A DNA stretch of 64,000 nucleotides from Lachnospiraceae bacterium. GTDB lineage: Bacteria; Bacillota; Clostridia; Lachnospirales; Lachnospiraceae. The notes beneath the pieces were generated by a model, which searched no databases, was not told where the DNA came from, and was given only the letters and a program-made list of their open reading frames with translations. Both the position numbers and the translations under genes were made by a program. The stretch covers positions 108,229-172,228 of the forward strand of contig JAUNAJ010000002.1 in assembly GCA_030527645.1 (NCBI GenBank), in the 5' to 3' direction. Positions 1-8,564 of this stretch are shown here, piece by piece (position 1 is the stretch's first letter; each line of letters starts with the position of its first letter).

Positions 1-31
1 CTGTTTCTCCTTTGCTTCCTGTCTCTTGTTT

Positions 32-103
32 TCATGCTTCCTGTACTGCCATTGCTCCTACAAGGATCACGGTTGCCACTACTGTCATTATCACGTTCAT
101 CAT
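32..103 (-). CDS. small hydrophobic peptide, 23 aa
   Basis: An ATG is preceded by an AAAGGAG ribosome site on the minus strand (near 112-118) and opens a 23-codon frame ending in TGA. The peptide is almost entirely hydrophobic (Val, Ile, Met and Ala rich) and would make one membrane helix. A second AAAGGAG-type site follows its stop and points off the left edge of the window. It is therefore probably the first cistron of an operon whose next gene lies outside. Tiny hydrophobic subunits of this kind accompany some ion pumps and symporters (KdpF- or MetS-like), but that link is inference because the partner is not visible. I do not recognise the peptide. Confidence 0.4.
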   Translation of the reverse strand: MMNVIMTVVATVILVGAMAVQEA

Positions 104-357
104 ATCTGCTTTCTCCTTTGCTTGTGCTGTGTTATTTGTTGATATTATAATAGCTCACGAGATGGATAATAACTATAAAATTCAAGCATAGTTTTAGTAT
201 TATCAGGACATTTATATCCTTTTATTACCATAAGCAGAAATAACCTTTATAACGACCCAAAATTCCCGTTACAGCAGCTCTGCTTTTCTGCCGGAAAAAA
301 TACCTCTATTTGCTCCGGCAACCTTCTTGTCAGACTTTCTCCGACGAGTGAGATGAT

Positions 358-379
358 GTATACTCAAAATAAAGTATAC
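358..379. promoter_or_regulatory. inverted repeat overlapping a -10-like TATACT
   Basis: GTATACT (358-364) and AGTATAC (373-379) form a perfect 7-bp dyad with an 8-nt spacer, 20 nt before the lipoprotein start. The left arm contains a TATACT that could be a -10 box, so a bound repressor could block the promoter. No good -35 was found at 17 nt. The rest of the interval 104-399 is AT-rich and holds nothing else I can support. Confidence 0.35.
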
Positions 380-399
380 TGAAAACCCGGGAGGTGCCT

Positions 400-1389
400 A
401 TGAAAAAAAGAAGGATACTTATGCTGCTCTGCTGTCTGAGCCTTATGGGATGCTCCGGGACACAGCCGAATGATAACGGGCAGACAGAGGCCACTTCCCA
501 GGTAACTGAGTCTGTCAGCGAGATAACAGTTGATGCGGTCAACGTGAGCATTGACTTGAGTGAAATAAAGACGATTCAGTTTAATACTGCGAAAATGTCT
601 CCGGATAGGGTTCGGAATGCTTCTGCATTGCTTGAGAATTTACTACAACCGAAGGCATCCAATATCGCAGAAGGAAAAGAGCGGGGCGATGAATATCACA
701 CAATCTGTCTCCACTATAACAATGGAGAGAAAAAGCTCTTTTATTTCTTTCTGGATTCAGAGGAATGGTATATGGAGAGGACGGATGGAACCGTGTACAA
801 AGACGCCGGATTTATCAAGGAGTATATCGGCGGCGACGCTATTCTATCCCGAAACGTGGAAACAATAGGTATTATATCTTCTCTGGATGAAGAAATACTG
901 TCCTATGAGCCACTCTTTGATGACCACGACCTGCCCTACCATTTTTACGTTGATGTTCAGTATCGAATCAAAGATGGTGAAACCGAGGAGAATGCAATTG
1001 CGAAGGCAAAGGAAACTCTGAAATATAATCTGATCCTGTACAACTATGCGAAGAACGCAGGATATACCTGCTCAAAGGAGTCCGTTGATCATACGATTGA
1101 ACAGTGGAAAAAATCTCTTGGTGAAGGTGATGACATCGCACGCTATCTGAGTAAATCCAGAGATACGATTGAGGCCTATTACATCATTGGCGGACTGGAG
1201 CTTGCAAATACAGAAAGCTTTCGGGAAGGCAATGACGAAATTGCCGGAAAGGTCTGTGATACCGTGCAGGAATACTGGTCACAGTTTTTAATGGAAGTAG
1301 TATACCCTGGAGCAACCGAGGAAGAATTGAGCGAGATTGAAGCGCAGCTGGATGCAGCAGAAGCCCTTTACTACGAATTAAGTATTTGA
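400..1389 (+). CDS. secreted lipoprotein of unknown function
   Basis: Signal peptide of the lipoprotein type: basic start, leucine-rich core and an LMGC lipobox within the first 20 residues. The ATG at 400 is chosen because GGGAGG sits 5 nt upstream; an in-frame GTG at 394 lies inside that ribosome site. After a Thr/Ser/Glu-rich linker there are two folded-looking parts. The first (about 50-150) is rich in aromatic residues and resembles small DUF5301-like sensor-type domains. The second (about 175-330) is highly charged, probably helical, and somewhat like SurA/PrsA N-terminal helices. No catalytic motif is visible. It is monocistronic between an upstream dyad and a strong terminator. The protein is anchored on the outer face of the membrane; its role is unknown. 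Confidence 0.8.
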   Translation: MKKRRILMLLCCLSLMGCSGTQPNDNGQTEATSQVTESVSEITVDAVNVSIDLSEIKTIQFNTAKMSPDRVRNASALLENLLQPKASNIAEGKERGDEYHTICLHYNNGEKKLFYFFLDSEEWYMERTDGTVYKDAGFIKEYIGGDAILSRNVETIGIISSLDEEILSYEPLFDDHDLPYHFYVDVQYRIKDGETEENAIAKAKETLKYNLILYNYAKNAGYTCSKESVDHTIEQWKKSLGEGDDIARYLSKSRDTIEAYYIIGGLELANTESFREGNDEIAGKVCDTVQEYWSQFLMEVVYPGATEEELSEIEAQLDAAEALYYELSI

Positions 1390-1408
1390 ACACAACAGTA
1401 AAAACAGC

Positions 1409-1462
1409 GAACAGCAAGGCCCCCTGAAATCAGCATATTGATTTCAGGGGGCCTTGCTGTTC
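1409..1462. terminator. bidirectional terminator, 24-bp stem
   Basis: A perfect 24-bp stem (1409-1432 with 1439-1462) and a 6-nt loop lie between the convergent lipoprotein and alcohol dehydrogenase genes. The GC-rich centre is GGCCCCCTG. It has no long T run but its length and position fit a shared terminator. Confidence 0.75.
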
Positions 1463-1521
1463 ACCTTAATTATGTCATTCATATAATTGCTGCAGGCAAT
1501 TGCTCACAAGTTTACAGCTTC

Positions 1522-2706
1522 TTAGAAGGCAGCCTTGTAGATCTCATACATATCCTCTTCCTTCAGAACCATGGCAGAACCGATGGTACCGCCGCCTGCA
1601 TCTGCACATCTCTTTGCCATCTCAAGAAGCTGGTCATCGGTTGGATGAATTCCCAGTTCATCCATATTGATTGGCATGCCGATCTCATGATAGAAGGCTT
1701 CCATTGCCTGAATACCTCTTTCAACTGTAACTGCATCGTCCTGATCCGGAGTCACCTGCATCACATTCACTGCAAATCGAACAAATCGATGCATGCAGTT
1801 ATTTGCCACATAACGAGCCCAGCTTGGCCAGATAGCAGCAAGGCCTGCTCCATGGGTCACATCAAACATACCGCCCAGCTCATGCTCAAGCATATGGGTA
1901 GCAAAGTCACCGCCGTCATTGCCGCAGCCGGTCAGATTGTTGTGCGCCAGAGATCCGGACCACATGATCTCTGCACGAGCCTCATAGTTCTGGGGATCAA
2001 TATGAAGAACCTTTGCATATTGCATTACGGTGCGGAGCAGACCCTCTGCAATGGAGTCGGTAATCTCCATATTTCCGCCGGAGGTGAAGTACCTCTCCAT
2101 AGTATGCATCATAATATCTGTACATCCGCTCTCGGTCTGATAGTCCGGAAGAGAAATGGTAAGCTCCGGATTCATGATCGCAAATTTCGGACGGGCAAGA
2201 TCGTCATCGTAGGCTCTTTTCATGCCTTCCTTCTCATTGGTAATCACAGATCCATTGCTGGTTTCGCTTCCTGCTGCTGCAATGGTCAGCACCACACCGA
2301 CCGGAAGACAGGCACTTGCACTTCTTGTATGCTCATACAAGGTCCAGACATCCTGATCCGGCTCAGCCAGACCATAAGCAATGGCCTTTGCGGTATCGAT
2401 CACGGAACCGCCGCCAACTGCCAGGAGGAAATCGATACCTTCTCTTTTGCCGATGGAGATTCCTTCATACACCTTTGAAAGGTGCGGATTCGGAACAACG
2501 CCACCCAGAAGCTCGTAGGTGATTCCTGCTGTTTTGAGACTGTCCGTAACCTGATCCATCAACCCGTTTTTCAGAATACGGCTGCTGCCGTAAACGATCA
2601 GTGCCTTTGATCCGTGGTACTTTTTCACTGCTGATCCGACTTCCCTGATCGTATCCTTACCGAAGATTACCTCTGTTGGGGAATAGTAATTGAAATTGTT
2701 TGCCAT
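1522..2706 (-). CDS. iron-containing alcohol dehydrogenase (butanol dehydrogenase type)
   Basis: A 394-residue group III alcohol dehydrogenase of the BdhA/YqhD branch, reducing aldehydes to alcohols with NAD(P)H. Visible features are the GGGS nucleotide-binding motif (98-101) and the metal ligands Asp197, His201, His271 and His285, with the usual HxxxEH..HG spacing of the last two. The length is normal for the family. The start follows an AGGAGG site. It is monocistronic and divergent from an AraC regulator, which is the obvious candidate regulator. A long-spaced dyad in the shared promoter region supports this. The physiological substrate cannot be read from sequence; butanal, methylglyoxal or other short aldehydes are possible. 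Confidence 0.93.
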   Translation of the reverse strand: MANNFNYYSPTEVIFGKDTIREVGSAVKKYHGSKALIVYGSSRILKNGLMDQVTDSLKTAGITYELLGGVVPNPHLSKVYEGISIGKREGIDFLLAVGGGSVIDTAKAIAYGLAEPDQDVWTLYEHTRSASACLPVGVVLTIAAAGSETSNGSVITNEKEGMKRAYDDDLARPKFAIMNPELTISLPDYQTESGCTDIMMHTMERYFTSGGNMEITDSIAEGLLRTVMQYAKVLHIDPQNYEARAEIMWSGSLAHNNLTGCGNDGGDFATHMLEHELGGMFDVTHGAGLAAIWPSWARYVANNCMHRFVRFAVNVMQVTPDQDDAVTVERGIQAMEAFYHEIGMPINMDELGIHPTDDQLLEMAKRCADAGGGTIGSAMVLKEEDMYEIYKAAF

Positions 2707-2822
2707 AGTAAAATCCTCCTGATTCTTCTCTGCCTGTTTGTCGTTTCTTATTGTTCCTGTAAATGTGCTGTTGTTTTCTGTTGAGTACAGAATACATGAT
2801 TTTTTTATTCGAAACTATTTTG

Positions 2823-2886
2823 TTTCGGATGATTTTTATAATTATTTGGACATATTTTTCGTTAAATTACAAAAGTCATCCGAAAT
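2823..2886. promoter_or_regulatory. long-spaced dyad between adh and araC
   Basis: TTTCGGATGATTTT starts at 2823, and its near-perfect reverse complement AAAAGTCATCCGAAA ends at 2885, one mismatch apart. The arms are separated by about 40 nt of AT-rich DNA. The pair sits in the 312-nt divergent promoter interval 2707-3018 and is a good candidate for two half-sites of the adjacent AraC-type protein. Confidence 0.5.
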
Positions 2887-3018
2887 ATGATACAATTGAC
2901 TAAACTCAGGGCATACGACAGTCACATCAGGCATGCTGTTACCCTTCCTCTATAGAGACAGGAATATCTATCCTTGTGATCAATACCCGTAAATTTCAGA
3001 TAAGGAACATCACATTCT

Positions 3019-3915
3019 ATGAAGCAGACATTTATCACCGACGAAAACTCAGTTGAATCTATCGAGGGAATGACCTATGAATTCCCCTACACCATGCATG
3101 AGCGGGATATGACGGATTTTATTGTCCCCTGGCACTGGCACGAGGAGGTGGAATTCGATTACGCATATCAGGGCTCTATCGAGATTCAGACAGTACAGAA
3201 GTCCTATACCATACACCAGGGAGAGGCATATTTTATCAATACCAATGTAATGAACACAAAGAGGAAGGCTGCAGGCGCTGCATCAGCGATCGAACACGCC
3301 CACCTCTTTCATCCCATTGTACTGTCGGGACATTACAAGAGCATCTTCGAAACCAGGTATTTAAATCCGGTACTGAAAAATCAGTCCATTGAGATTCTGA
3401 TCATCCGTGAACAGGACAAGGTAAGCAAGGACTTCCTTCGGATTCTCCGCAAGCTGACCCAGATTCAGCAGGAGGGAAGCGACGCATTCCGGATCAGAAA
3501 CCTGTTATCCGATGCCTGGCTTGATCTGCTTACCATTATCGAAAACCAGAAGCAGACCGGCGAGATGACCAGTTCGAAAATGTATCTGCAGAACCGGGCC
3601 AGAAGCATGCTCAGCTACCTGCATACCCATTATGATCAGAAGATCACCATGGAGGATCTGGCCTATGAGATCGGATTAAGCACGAAGGAATGCAGCCGTT
3701 CTTTCAAATCTGTATTTCAGAAAACCCCCCAGGAATATCTAACTGAATACCGTTTAGAGCAGGCAAAACGGCTTCTCAGGGATACGGACAGCTCCATTAC
3801 TGAGATTTCCTACGAGACAGGGTTTGGCAGCAGCGCCTACTTCGGCAAGATATTCAGGCAGTATACCTCGCAGACACCGAAGGAATATCGGAAGAAGTTT
3901 CAAGACGCACCGTAA
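3019..3915 (+). CDS. AraC-family transcriptional regulator
   Basis: A 298-residue regulator. The N-terminal half has the cupin signature of sugar-binding AraC proteins (WHWHEEVE near 38-46). The C-terminal 100 residues carry two helix-turn-helix motifs, the second with the classic AYFGKIFRQYTSQTPKEYR pattern. An AAGGAAC site lies about 10 nt before the ATG. It is transcribed away from the iron alcohol dehydrogenase, and the paired TTTCGGATGA sites between them suggest it controls that gene. Its effector is unknown. Confidence 0.9.
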   Translation: MKQTFITDENSVESIEGMTYEFPYTMHERDMTDFIVPWHWHEEVEFDYAYQGSIEIQTVQKSYTIHQGEAYFINTNVMNTKRKAAGAASAIEHAHLFHPIVLSGHYKSIFETRYLNPVLKNQSIEILIIREQDKVSKDFLRILRKLTQIQQEGSDAFRIRNLLSDAWLDLLTIIENQKQTGEMTSSKMYLQNRARSMLSYLHTHYDQKITMEDLAYEIGLSTKECSRSFKSVFQKTPQEYLTEYRLEQAKRLLRDTDSSITEISYETGFGSSAYFGKIFRQYTSQTPKEYRKKFQDAP

Positions 3916-3957
3916 AAACGGCAGGACACAATTTTTCAATCGTGTCCTGCCGTTTTT
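3914..3957. terminator. bidirectional terminator
   Basis: A 16-bp perfect stem (3914-3929 with 3942-3957) with A5 on one flank and T5 on the other, between the convergent araC and DUF1858 genes. Confidence 0.85.
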
Positions 3958-3999
3958 CACATGTCAACCAACTCGCAGTAAAGATACTCTTATTACCTC

Positions 4000-4203
4000 T
4001 CAGCCGAGTGTACCGTAAAGACGGATATTCATCTTTCTCATCTCAAGAACCGGATCCTTGCCATGGGTCTTACAGGCCTCCTCAAAGGTCTCATATACCA
4101 CGGATCCGCAGCCCACGCAGTGCATGCCCGATGCTGCCAGGAGCTCTATCGCTCTCGGATCCTCCTCGATCAGATCACCTATTACTGTATCTAACGTAAT
4201 CAT
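4000..4203 (-). CDS. DUF1858 redox-disulfide domain protein
   Basis: A 67-residue protein of the family described as hybrid-cluster-protein-associated redox disulfide domain (DUF1858). It starts with the typical DTVIGDLIEEDP helix and carries a CVGCG motif with two cysteines at about 29-32. Its ATG overlaps the metY stop in an ATGA tetranucleotide, so the two are translationally coupled. Coupling to a sulfhydrylase suggests a sulfur-handling or redox role, which is inference. Confidence 0.85.
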   Translation of the reverse strand: MITLDTVIGDLIEEDPRAIELLAASGMHCVGCGSVVYETFEEACKTHGKDPVLEMRKMNIRLYGTLG

Positions 4204-5486
4204 TTTTCAATCGCCTCCAATGCCTGTTTCAGATCTGCAATCAGATCCCTTTTATCCTCCAGTCCGCAGGACAGACGTACCATACCTGCAGGAACGCCTG
4301 CTGCCTCCAGCTGCTCCTCTGTCATCTGCCGGTGGGTGGATGTGGCAGGATTCAGACAGCAGGTTCTTGCATCCGCCACATGGGTCTCGATCGCAGCCAG
4401 CTTCAGTGCCTTCATAAAGGCCTCTGCAGCCGGGCGTCCGCCCTTCAATTCAAAGGAGATGACTCCGCAGCCGCCGTTCGGCATATATTTCATGGCAGCG
4501 TCGTAGAACTTGTTGCCGGGAAGATGCGGGTAGTGTACCTTCAGCACCTCCGGCTGCTGCTGCAGAAACTCTGCCACTGCCAGTCCGTTCTCACAGTGCC
4601 GGGGCATTCTTACATGCAGAGACTCCAGACCCAGATTCAGGATAAATGCATGCTGGGGAGACTGAATACAGCCGAAGTCACGCATCAGCTGAGAGGTGCA
4701 TTTTGTAATGAAGGCTCCCTTGCCGAATTTCTCTGCATAGACGATTCCATGGTAGGATTCATCCGGTGTGGTAAGACCCGGAAACTTCTCTGCATGGGCC
4801 ATCCAGTCAAAGTTTCCGCTGTCTACAATGGCTCCGCCTACTGCAGCCGCATGGCCGTCCATATACTTTGTGGTGGAATGTGTTACGATATCCGCTCCCC
4901 ATTCAAAGGGCCGGCAGTTTACCGGTGTGGGGAAGGTATTGTCCACGATCAGCGGAACCCCGTGAGAATGAGCCGCTTTTGCAAACTTTTCAATGTCCAG
5001 CACCGTAAGCGCCGGGTTTGCGATGGTCTCTCCGAATACAGCTCTTGTATTCTCCTTAAAAGCTGCATTCAGTTCATCCTCCGAACAGTCCGGATCCACG
5101 AACGTAACAGTTACTCCCATCTTCGCCATGGTTACAGAGATCAGATTAAAGGTTCCTCCGTAGATAGAGGAGGAAGCTACAATATGGCTGCCGCATTCAC
5201 AGATATTGAACAGGGCAAAGAAATTTGCTGCCTGTCCGGAAGAGGTCAGCATTGCAGCTGCTCCACCCTCCAGAGCACAGATCTTCGCTGCCACCATATC
5301 GTTGGTAGGATTCTGCAGACGGGTATAAAAATATCCCTCTGCTTCCAGATCAAACAGCTGCCCCATCGCTTCGCTTGTCTCGTATTTAAATGTAGTGGAC
5401 TGAATAATCGGGATCTGTCTTGGTTCCCCGTTTCCCGGCGTGTAGCCTGCCTGGACGCACTTTGTATTAATAGTATAATCGTTCAT
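4200..5486 (-). CDS. metY: O-acetylhomoserine sulfhydrylase
   Basis: A PLP enzyme of the Cys/Met metabolism family, 428 residues, matching O-acetylhomoserine aminocarboxypropyltransferase. It makes homocysteine from O-acetylhomoserine and sulfide in the direct methionine route. The PLP lysine is Lys207 in the motif SxxTKYMDGH, and the phosphate-binding SSGQAA lies at 82-87. The start at 5486 is chosen for the AGGAGG site 7 nt upstream; a longer frame to 5513 would place the start before that site. It is followed by the coupled DUF1858 gene. No S-box or T-box leader was seen; instead a GGAAT-N5-ATTCC palindrome overlaps the presumed -35 region. Confidence 0.93.
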   Translation of the reverse strand: MNDYTINTKCVQAGYTPGNGEPRQIPIIQSTTFKYETSEAMGQLFDLEAEGYFYTRLQNPTNDMVAAKICALEGGAAAMLTSSGQAANFFALFNICECGSHIVASSSIYGGTFNLISVTMAKMGVTVTFVDPDCSEDELNAAFKENTRAVFGETIANPALTVLDIEKFAKAAHSHGVPLIVDNTFPTPVNCRPFEWGADIVTHSTTKYMDGHAAAVGGAIVDSGNFDWMAHAEKFPGLTTPDESYHGIVYAEKFGKGAFITKCTSQLMRDFGCIQSPQHAFILNLGLESLHVRMPRHCENGLAVAEFLQQQPEVLKVHYPHLPGNKFYDAAMKYMPNGGCGVISFELKGGRPAAEAFMKALKLAAIETHVADARTCCLNPATSTHRQMTEEQLEAAGVPAGMVRLSCGLEDKRDLIADLKQALEAIEK

Positions 5487-5516
5487 ATCAGAACCTCCTA
5501 ATTTCCTTATCATTCA

Positions 5517-5556
5517 ATTATACTATATGCTTTCCACAGGGGGAATCTATAATTCC
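5517..5556 (-). promoter_or_regulatory. metY promoter with palindromic operator
   Basis: On the minus strand a TATAAT -10 box occupies 5522-5517. The position of the -35 box overlaps the palindrome GGAAT-CTATA-ATTCC (5542-5556). GGAAT half-sites occur in the CymR cysteine-repressor motif of Firmicutes, so sulfur control is possible, but the match is only partial. Confidence 0.45.
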
Positions 5557-5644
5557 TGTTTTTTACTATGAAATTAGCAGGTAATTCAGAAAGCCAATTG
5601 CATCTCTTAAAATATGCTGTAATGAAACAATCTGTATTGGCAAA

Positions 5645-5679
5645 CAAAGCCCCGATGCGTGTGGGGCATCGGGGCTTTG
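5645..5679 (-). terminator. terminator of the sugar-binding protein gene
   Basis: A 14-bp GC-rich stem (5645-5658 with 5666-5679) lies about 30 nt beyond the stop codon of the 5709-6764 gene. Confidence 0.8.
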
Positions 5680-5708
5680 AAGATAAAAGAAAGTATTATG
5701 TTACGTGC

Positions 5709-6764
5709 TTATCCTTCGATATATCCGTTTACAGTATCAAGACGCTCCTGAGCGTTAGCTGTGTTGATGATCTCTGTACCGGAGTCGATCACTTCGTCGA
5801 TCTCCTGGCCGTTAGCTGCTTCGTAAGCTGCCTGGCATGCAAGATATCCCATCTCGTATGGCTGCTGTGCACAGGTAAGAGTCAGTCTTCCATCAAGAAC
5901 TGCTTCACATGCTGCTGTGGATCCGTCGAATCCCAGGAAGATTGTGTTTGCATAGTTCTCGTTGCCGGACTCAGCTGCTACCTTAGCTGCTGCTACTGCC
6001 ATGTCATCATTGTTTGCACAGATGATTGCGATTCCCTCTGGGAATTTCTGCATGATTGCTTCCATACACAGAACTGCTTTATCAGCTACAGCTTCAGCGT
6101 ACTGTACCTCGTCCTCAAGGAACTCGCCGCCGGCCTCATTGATTCCTGCTTTGTATCCGTTCATACGAGCGGTGTTGGTCTGGTCACCCTGAACGCCTGC
6201 GATCTCGATACATTTGATCTCTTCCCAGCCTGCGTCCTTAGCTGCCTGTACTGCCTCGATGGCACCCATCTTAGCTGCTTCTTCGTTTCCTGTTCCTACG
6301 AAGCCAATTACCTCAGGAGCATCGATTGCTGTATCAACTGCGATAACCGGACGTGTCTCGCCTGCGATTGCGGTAGCCACCTGATCAGACTGCAGAGGAG
6401 CGATTACATATGCATCGTAATCAGAGTTTCTGGTTGTCTCGATCATGTTCAGCTGCTCATCGTAGGAGGTCTCTGACGGAGGTCCAACAATATCAACAGT
6501 AGCTTCCGGATGTTCATCCGCCCATGCCTCTGCTCCTGCTTTCATTAACTGCCAGTGCTCTGATGCCAGTGTTTTGAATACAAGGCTGATCTTAACATCC
6601 TCGTTCTCCTCGCCTGCCTCTGCAGCCTCTCCTGTAGAGGATGCACTCTCAGCTGCTGAGGATGCTGCTTCAGAAGAAGTACTGTCTGATGCGGAGGATC
6701 CGCAGGCTGCCATTGAAAGTGCCATTGCTGCTGCCATCATAACTGCCACGATTCTTTTTTTCAT
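5709..6764 (-). CDS. sugar ABC transporter substrate-binding lipoprotein (RbsB-like)
   Basis: A periplasmic-binding-protein type 1 fold protein of 351 residues with a lipobox (SMAACGSS) and a low-complexity Ser/Ala/Glu linker. Typical family motifs are CANNDDMA and FLGFDGS. The ATG at 6764 is chosen for AAAAGGAG upstream; the open frame extends further but without a ribosome site. It lies downstream of the response regulator but behind a terminator and its own promoter, so it is probably the target of that system. No ATPase or permease accompanies it. It is strikingly similar to the 56219-57313 protein, especially over the central 100 residues, so the two are paralogues. Ribose, galactose, inositol or a related sugar is a plausible ligand. 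Confidence 0.9.
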   Translation of the reverse strand: MKKRIVAVMMAAAMALSMAACGSSASDSTSSEAASSAAESASSTGEAAEAGEENEDVKISLVFKTLASEHWQLMKAGAEAWADEHPEATVDIVGPPSETSYDEQLNMIETTRNSDYDAYVIAPLQSDQVATAIAGETRPVIAVDTAIDAPEVIGFVGTGNEEAAKMGAIEAVQAAKDAGWEEIKCIEIAGVQGDQTNTARMNGYKAGINEAGGEFLEDEVQYAEAVADKAVLCMEAIMQKFPEGIAIICANNDDMAVAAAKVAAESGNENYANTIFLGFDGSTAACEAVLDGRLTLTCAQQPYEMGYLACQAAYEAANGQEIDEVIDSGTEIINTANAQERLDTVNGYIEG

Positions 6765-6893
6765 GTCTGTCTCCTTTTCTTTTTCTCTTTTTCCTTTTCC
6801 CTGCAGACCTATTGTCTGCTGCTCTGAAGTCCGGCTGAACTGTGAAGGAATTCCTACTTCAACATAACTGTCTGTTCCGTTCTTCATGATGTC

Positions 6894-6922
6894 ATTATAT
6901 AGAACACAGGTCTGAATTCTAA
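6894..6922 (-). promoter_or_regulatory. candidate activated promoter of the binding-protein gene
   Basis: TATAAT (minus strand, 6899-6894) is preceded at 17 nt by a poor -35 (TTAGAA). A good -10 with a weak -35 is typical of promoters needing an activator; the adjacent YesN-like regulator is the candidate. This interval (6765-7073) otherwise contains only a 120-nt leader and the terminator. Confidence 0.45.
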
Positions 6923-6989
6923 TGGAATATCTTGTGCAGAAAGGGTGGGATTTTACGGTATTTGACAATTTTCATTCTTGAAAACGCAG

Positions 6990-7038
6990 AAAAAATGACA
7001 CCTTTTGAGCAGACTGCCTCAAAAGAGTGTCATATTTT
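6990..7038 (-). terminator. terminator after the response regulator
   Basis: ATGACAC..TTTTGAG (6995-7009) pairs with CTCAAAAGAGTGTCAT (7018-7033) with a small bulge, and the minus strand continues into a T-rich tract. It separates the regulator gene from the binding-protein gene. Confidence 0.7.
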
Positions 7039-7073
7039 ACGATTTGGTGGTTTTTTATTTGTTTGAACGCAGA

Positions 7074-8564
7074 TCAGCCCTTCCTGTATTCCTGAGGCGT
7101 TACCCCGGTCACCTTCTTAAAGGTCTTGCAGAAATGCCGATAATCATTGTATCCTGCCTGCTCACTGATGGCTCTTACCTTCTCCTTCGTTTCCCTGAGA
7201 AGCTTTTTGGCATGATCAATGCGGCAGTTCTGCAGATATTCCGAGAACGTAACTCCCGTTTCTTTATGGAACATGAAGCTGAGATAGGTGGGGGTCAGGT
7301 GCACCGCCTCCGCAGTCTGATTCAGAGTTATGTTCTCTCTGAAATTCTCCCGAATGTAATGAACCGCCTCAGAGATACTGTCACTGTAAGGATTCTGCTT
7401 CTGGTAATGTCTCCGGGTGATTTCCGCATATTCCTCTCCCAGTTCCCTCAGCTCTTCCGCCTTTCCCGGCAGGGTTCTCTGATCCACCCGAAATAAGCTG
7501 TCTGCTCTGCGGACCCAGGATACCACAAGATTTTCTCTGGTATGCTCCCGAAGAAAAGCGGCAATTGCGTCTTCAGCCGTTCTTCTGATCTGCTCTGCCT
7601 CACCTTTTATCCTCCACTGCTCTGCTTCCTGCAGAAACAGCTCTGCCTCATCAGGAAGTACAGCTCCCGGATCTCCATACTGCCAGCCGGGAAAGACAGC
7701 ATTTCTCTCGTAATAGATATAGCCCTGCAGCTCCTTTGCACGTTTCCAGCCAGATGATAGATCCTTCTGTTCCGGATCGATCTCCGCAATACCGATTCCT
7801 GCCCTCAGCTCAAACTGCTTATCCGCCTGATAGAGGACTCTGTTGCTGTATTCCATCATCAGGTACTGCTTCTCCTGTCGGGAATTCCCTGCCGAAAACT
7901 TTGCCAGCACACCAAACCAGCCGCCCTTCACATGACAGGCCGCAGCTGTCATCCCCTCCGGGAGCTGCTCTCTCAAAACGGCGGCAAAGGATCGATAAAA
8001 GCCCTCTCTTTGTTCCGTTGTGCCAAGCATGGCTCTGCTTTCATAGCCCAGAACCCGCACTGCCAGAACTGCCTCTGCATCCGAATCAGACCCTGATCGT
8101 GCAGACCCTTCCAGCAGCTGCCGGATATGCTTCTCCTCTGCATCCTGTTTTCTCTGCTCCATATCTTCTTCCGATACTTTTTCTCCAGCGGAGAGTTCCC
8201 GGGCAAAGAGATTCAGCTGATCCAGCAGCCTCTGAGCGGTCAGCTCCTCCTTCAGGAAATATTCATCGGCGCCGGATCGAAGCCCCTCCTTTACATGAGC
8301 AAAGTCATCATGACAGCTGAGAATCAGGATCTTGATCTGGCTTCCCTCTGTCCGCAACTGCTTCACCAGCTGAATGCCATCCATAACAGGCATCTCAATA
8401 TCCGTCAGCAGGATCTGCGGGTTCTTTTCTCTGATCAGAGTCAGCGCCTGGGTTCCATCCCGGGCAATTCCCAGCAGTTCATATCCGTTTGCCTCCCAGT
8501 CGATGATCTGAGTGAGAAATCTTCCCACCAGAAAATCATCATCAACGATCAGAACAGGTATCAT
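7074..8564 (-). CDS. response regulator, YesN/AraC type
   Basis: A 496-residue two-component regulator. The N-terminal receiver domain has the acidic pocket (Asp8-Asp10), phospho-acceptor Asp55 in the motif LLTDIEMPVMDG, and Lys105. A central region of about 250 residues follows, then an AraC-type double helix-turn-helix in the last 100 residues. The start overlaps the stop of the upstream sensor lipoprotein by ATGA. The gene order lipoprotein sensor, kinase and regulator matches known clostridial sugar-sensing systems such as XylFII-LytS-YesN, in which the regulator activates the transporter gene. The neighbouring binding-protein gene is the likely target. Confidence 0.93.
   Translation of the reverse strand: MIPVLIVDDDFLVGRFLTQIIDWEANGYELLGIARDGTQALTLIREKNPQILLTDIEMPVMDGIQLVKQLRTEGSQIKILILSCHDDFAHVKEGLRSGADEYFLKEELTAQRLLDQLNLFARELSAGEKVSEEDMEQRKQDAEEKHIRQLLEGSARSGSDSDAEAVLAVRVLGYESRAMLGTTEQREGFYRSFAAVLREQLPEGMTAAACHVKGGWFGVLAKFSAGNSRQEKQYLMMEYSNRVLYQADKQFELRAGIGIAEIDPEQKDLSSGWKRAKELQGYIYYERNAVFPGWQYGDPGAVLPDEAELFLQEAEQWRIKGEAEQIRRTAEDAIAAFLREHTRENLVVSWVRRADSLFRVDQRTLPGKAEELRELGEEYAEITRRHYQKQNPYSDSISEAVHYIRENFRENITLNQTAEAVHLTPTYLSFMFHKETGVTFSEYLQNCRIDHAKKLLRETKEKVRAISEQAGYNDYRHFCKTFKKVTGVTPQEYRKG

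Noticed and set aside
1438-2478. 346-codon open frame opposite the alcohol dehydrogenase
   Set aside because: Antisense shadow; it begins inside the terminator hairpin.
4332-5501. 389-codon open frame opposite metY
   Set aside because: Antisense shadow of metY without a ribosome site or recognisable domain.
5487-5708. S-box or T-box leader for metY
   Set aside because: No conserved riboswitch core is present and the leader from the likely promoter is only about 25 nt long.
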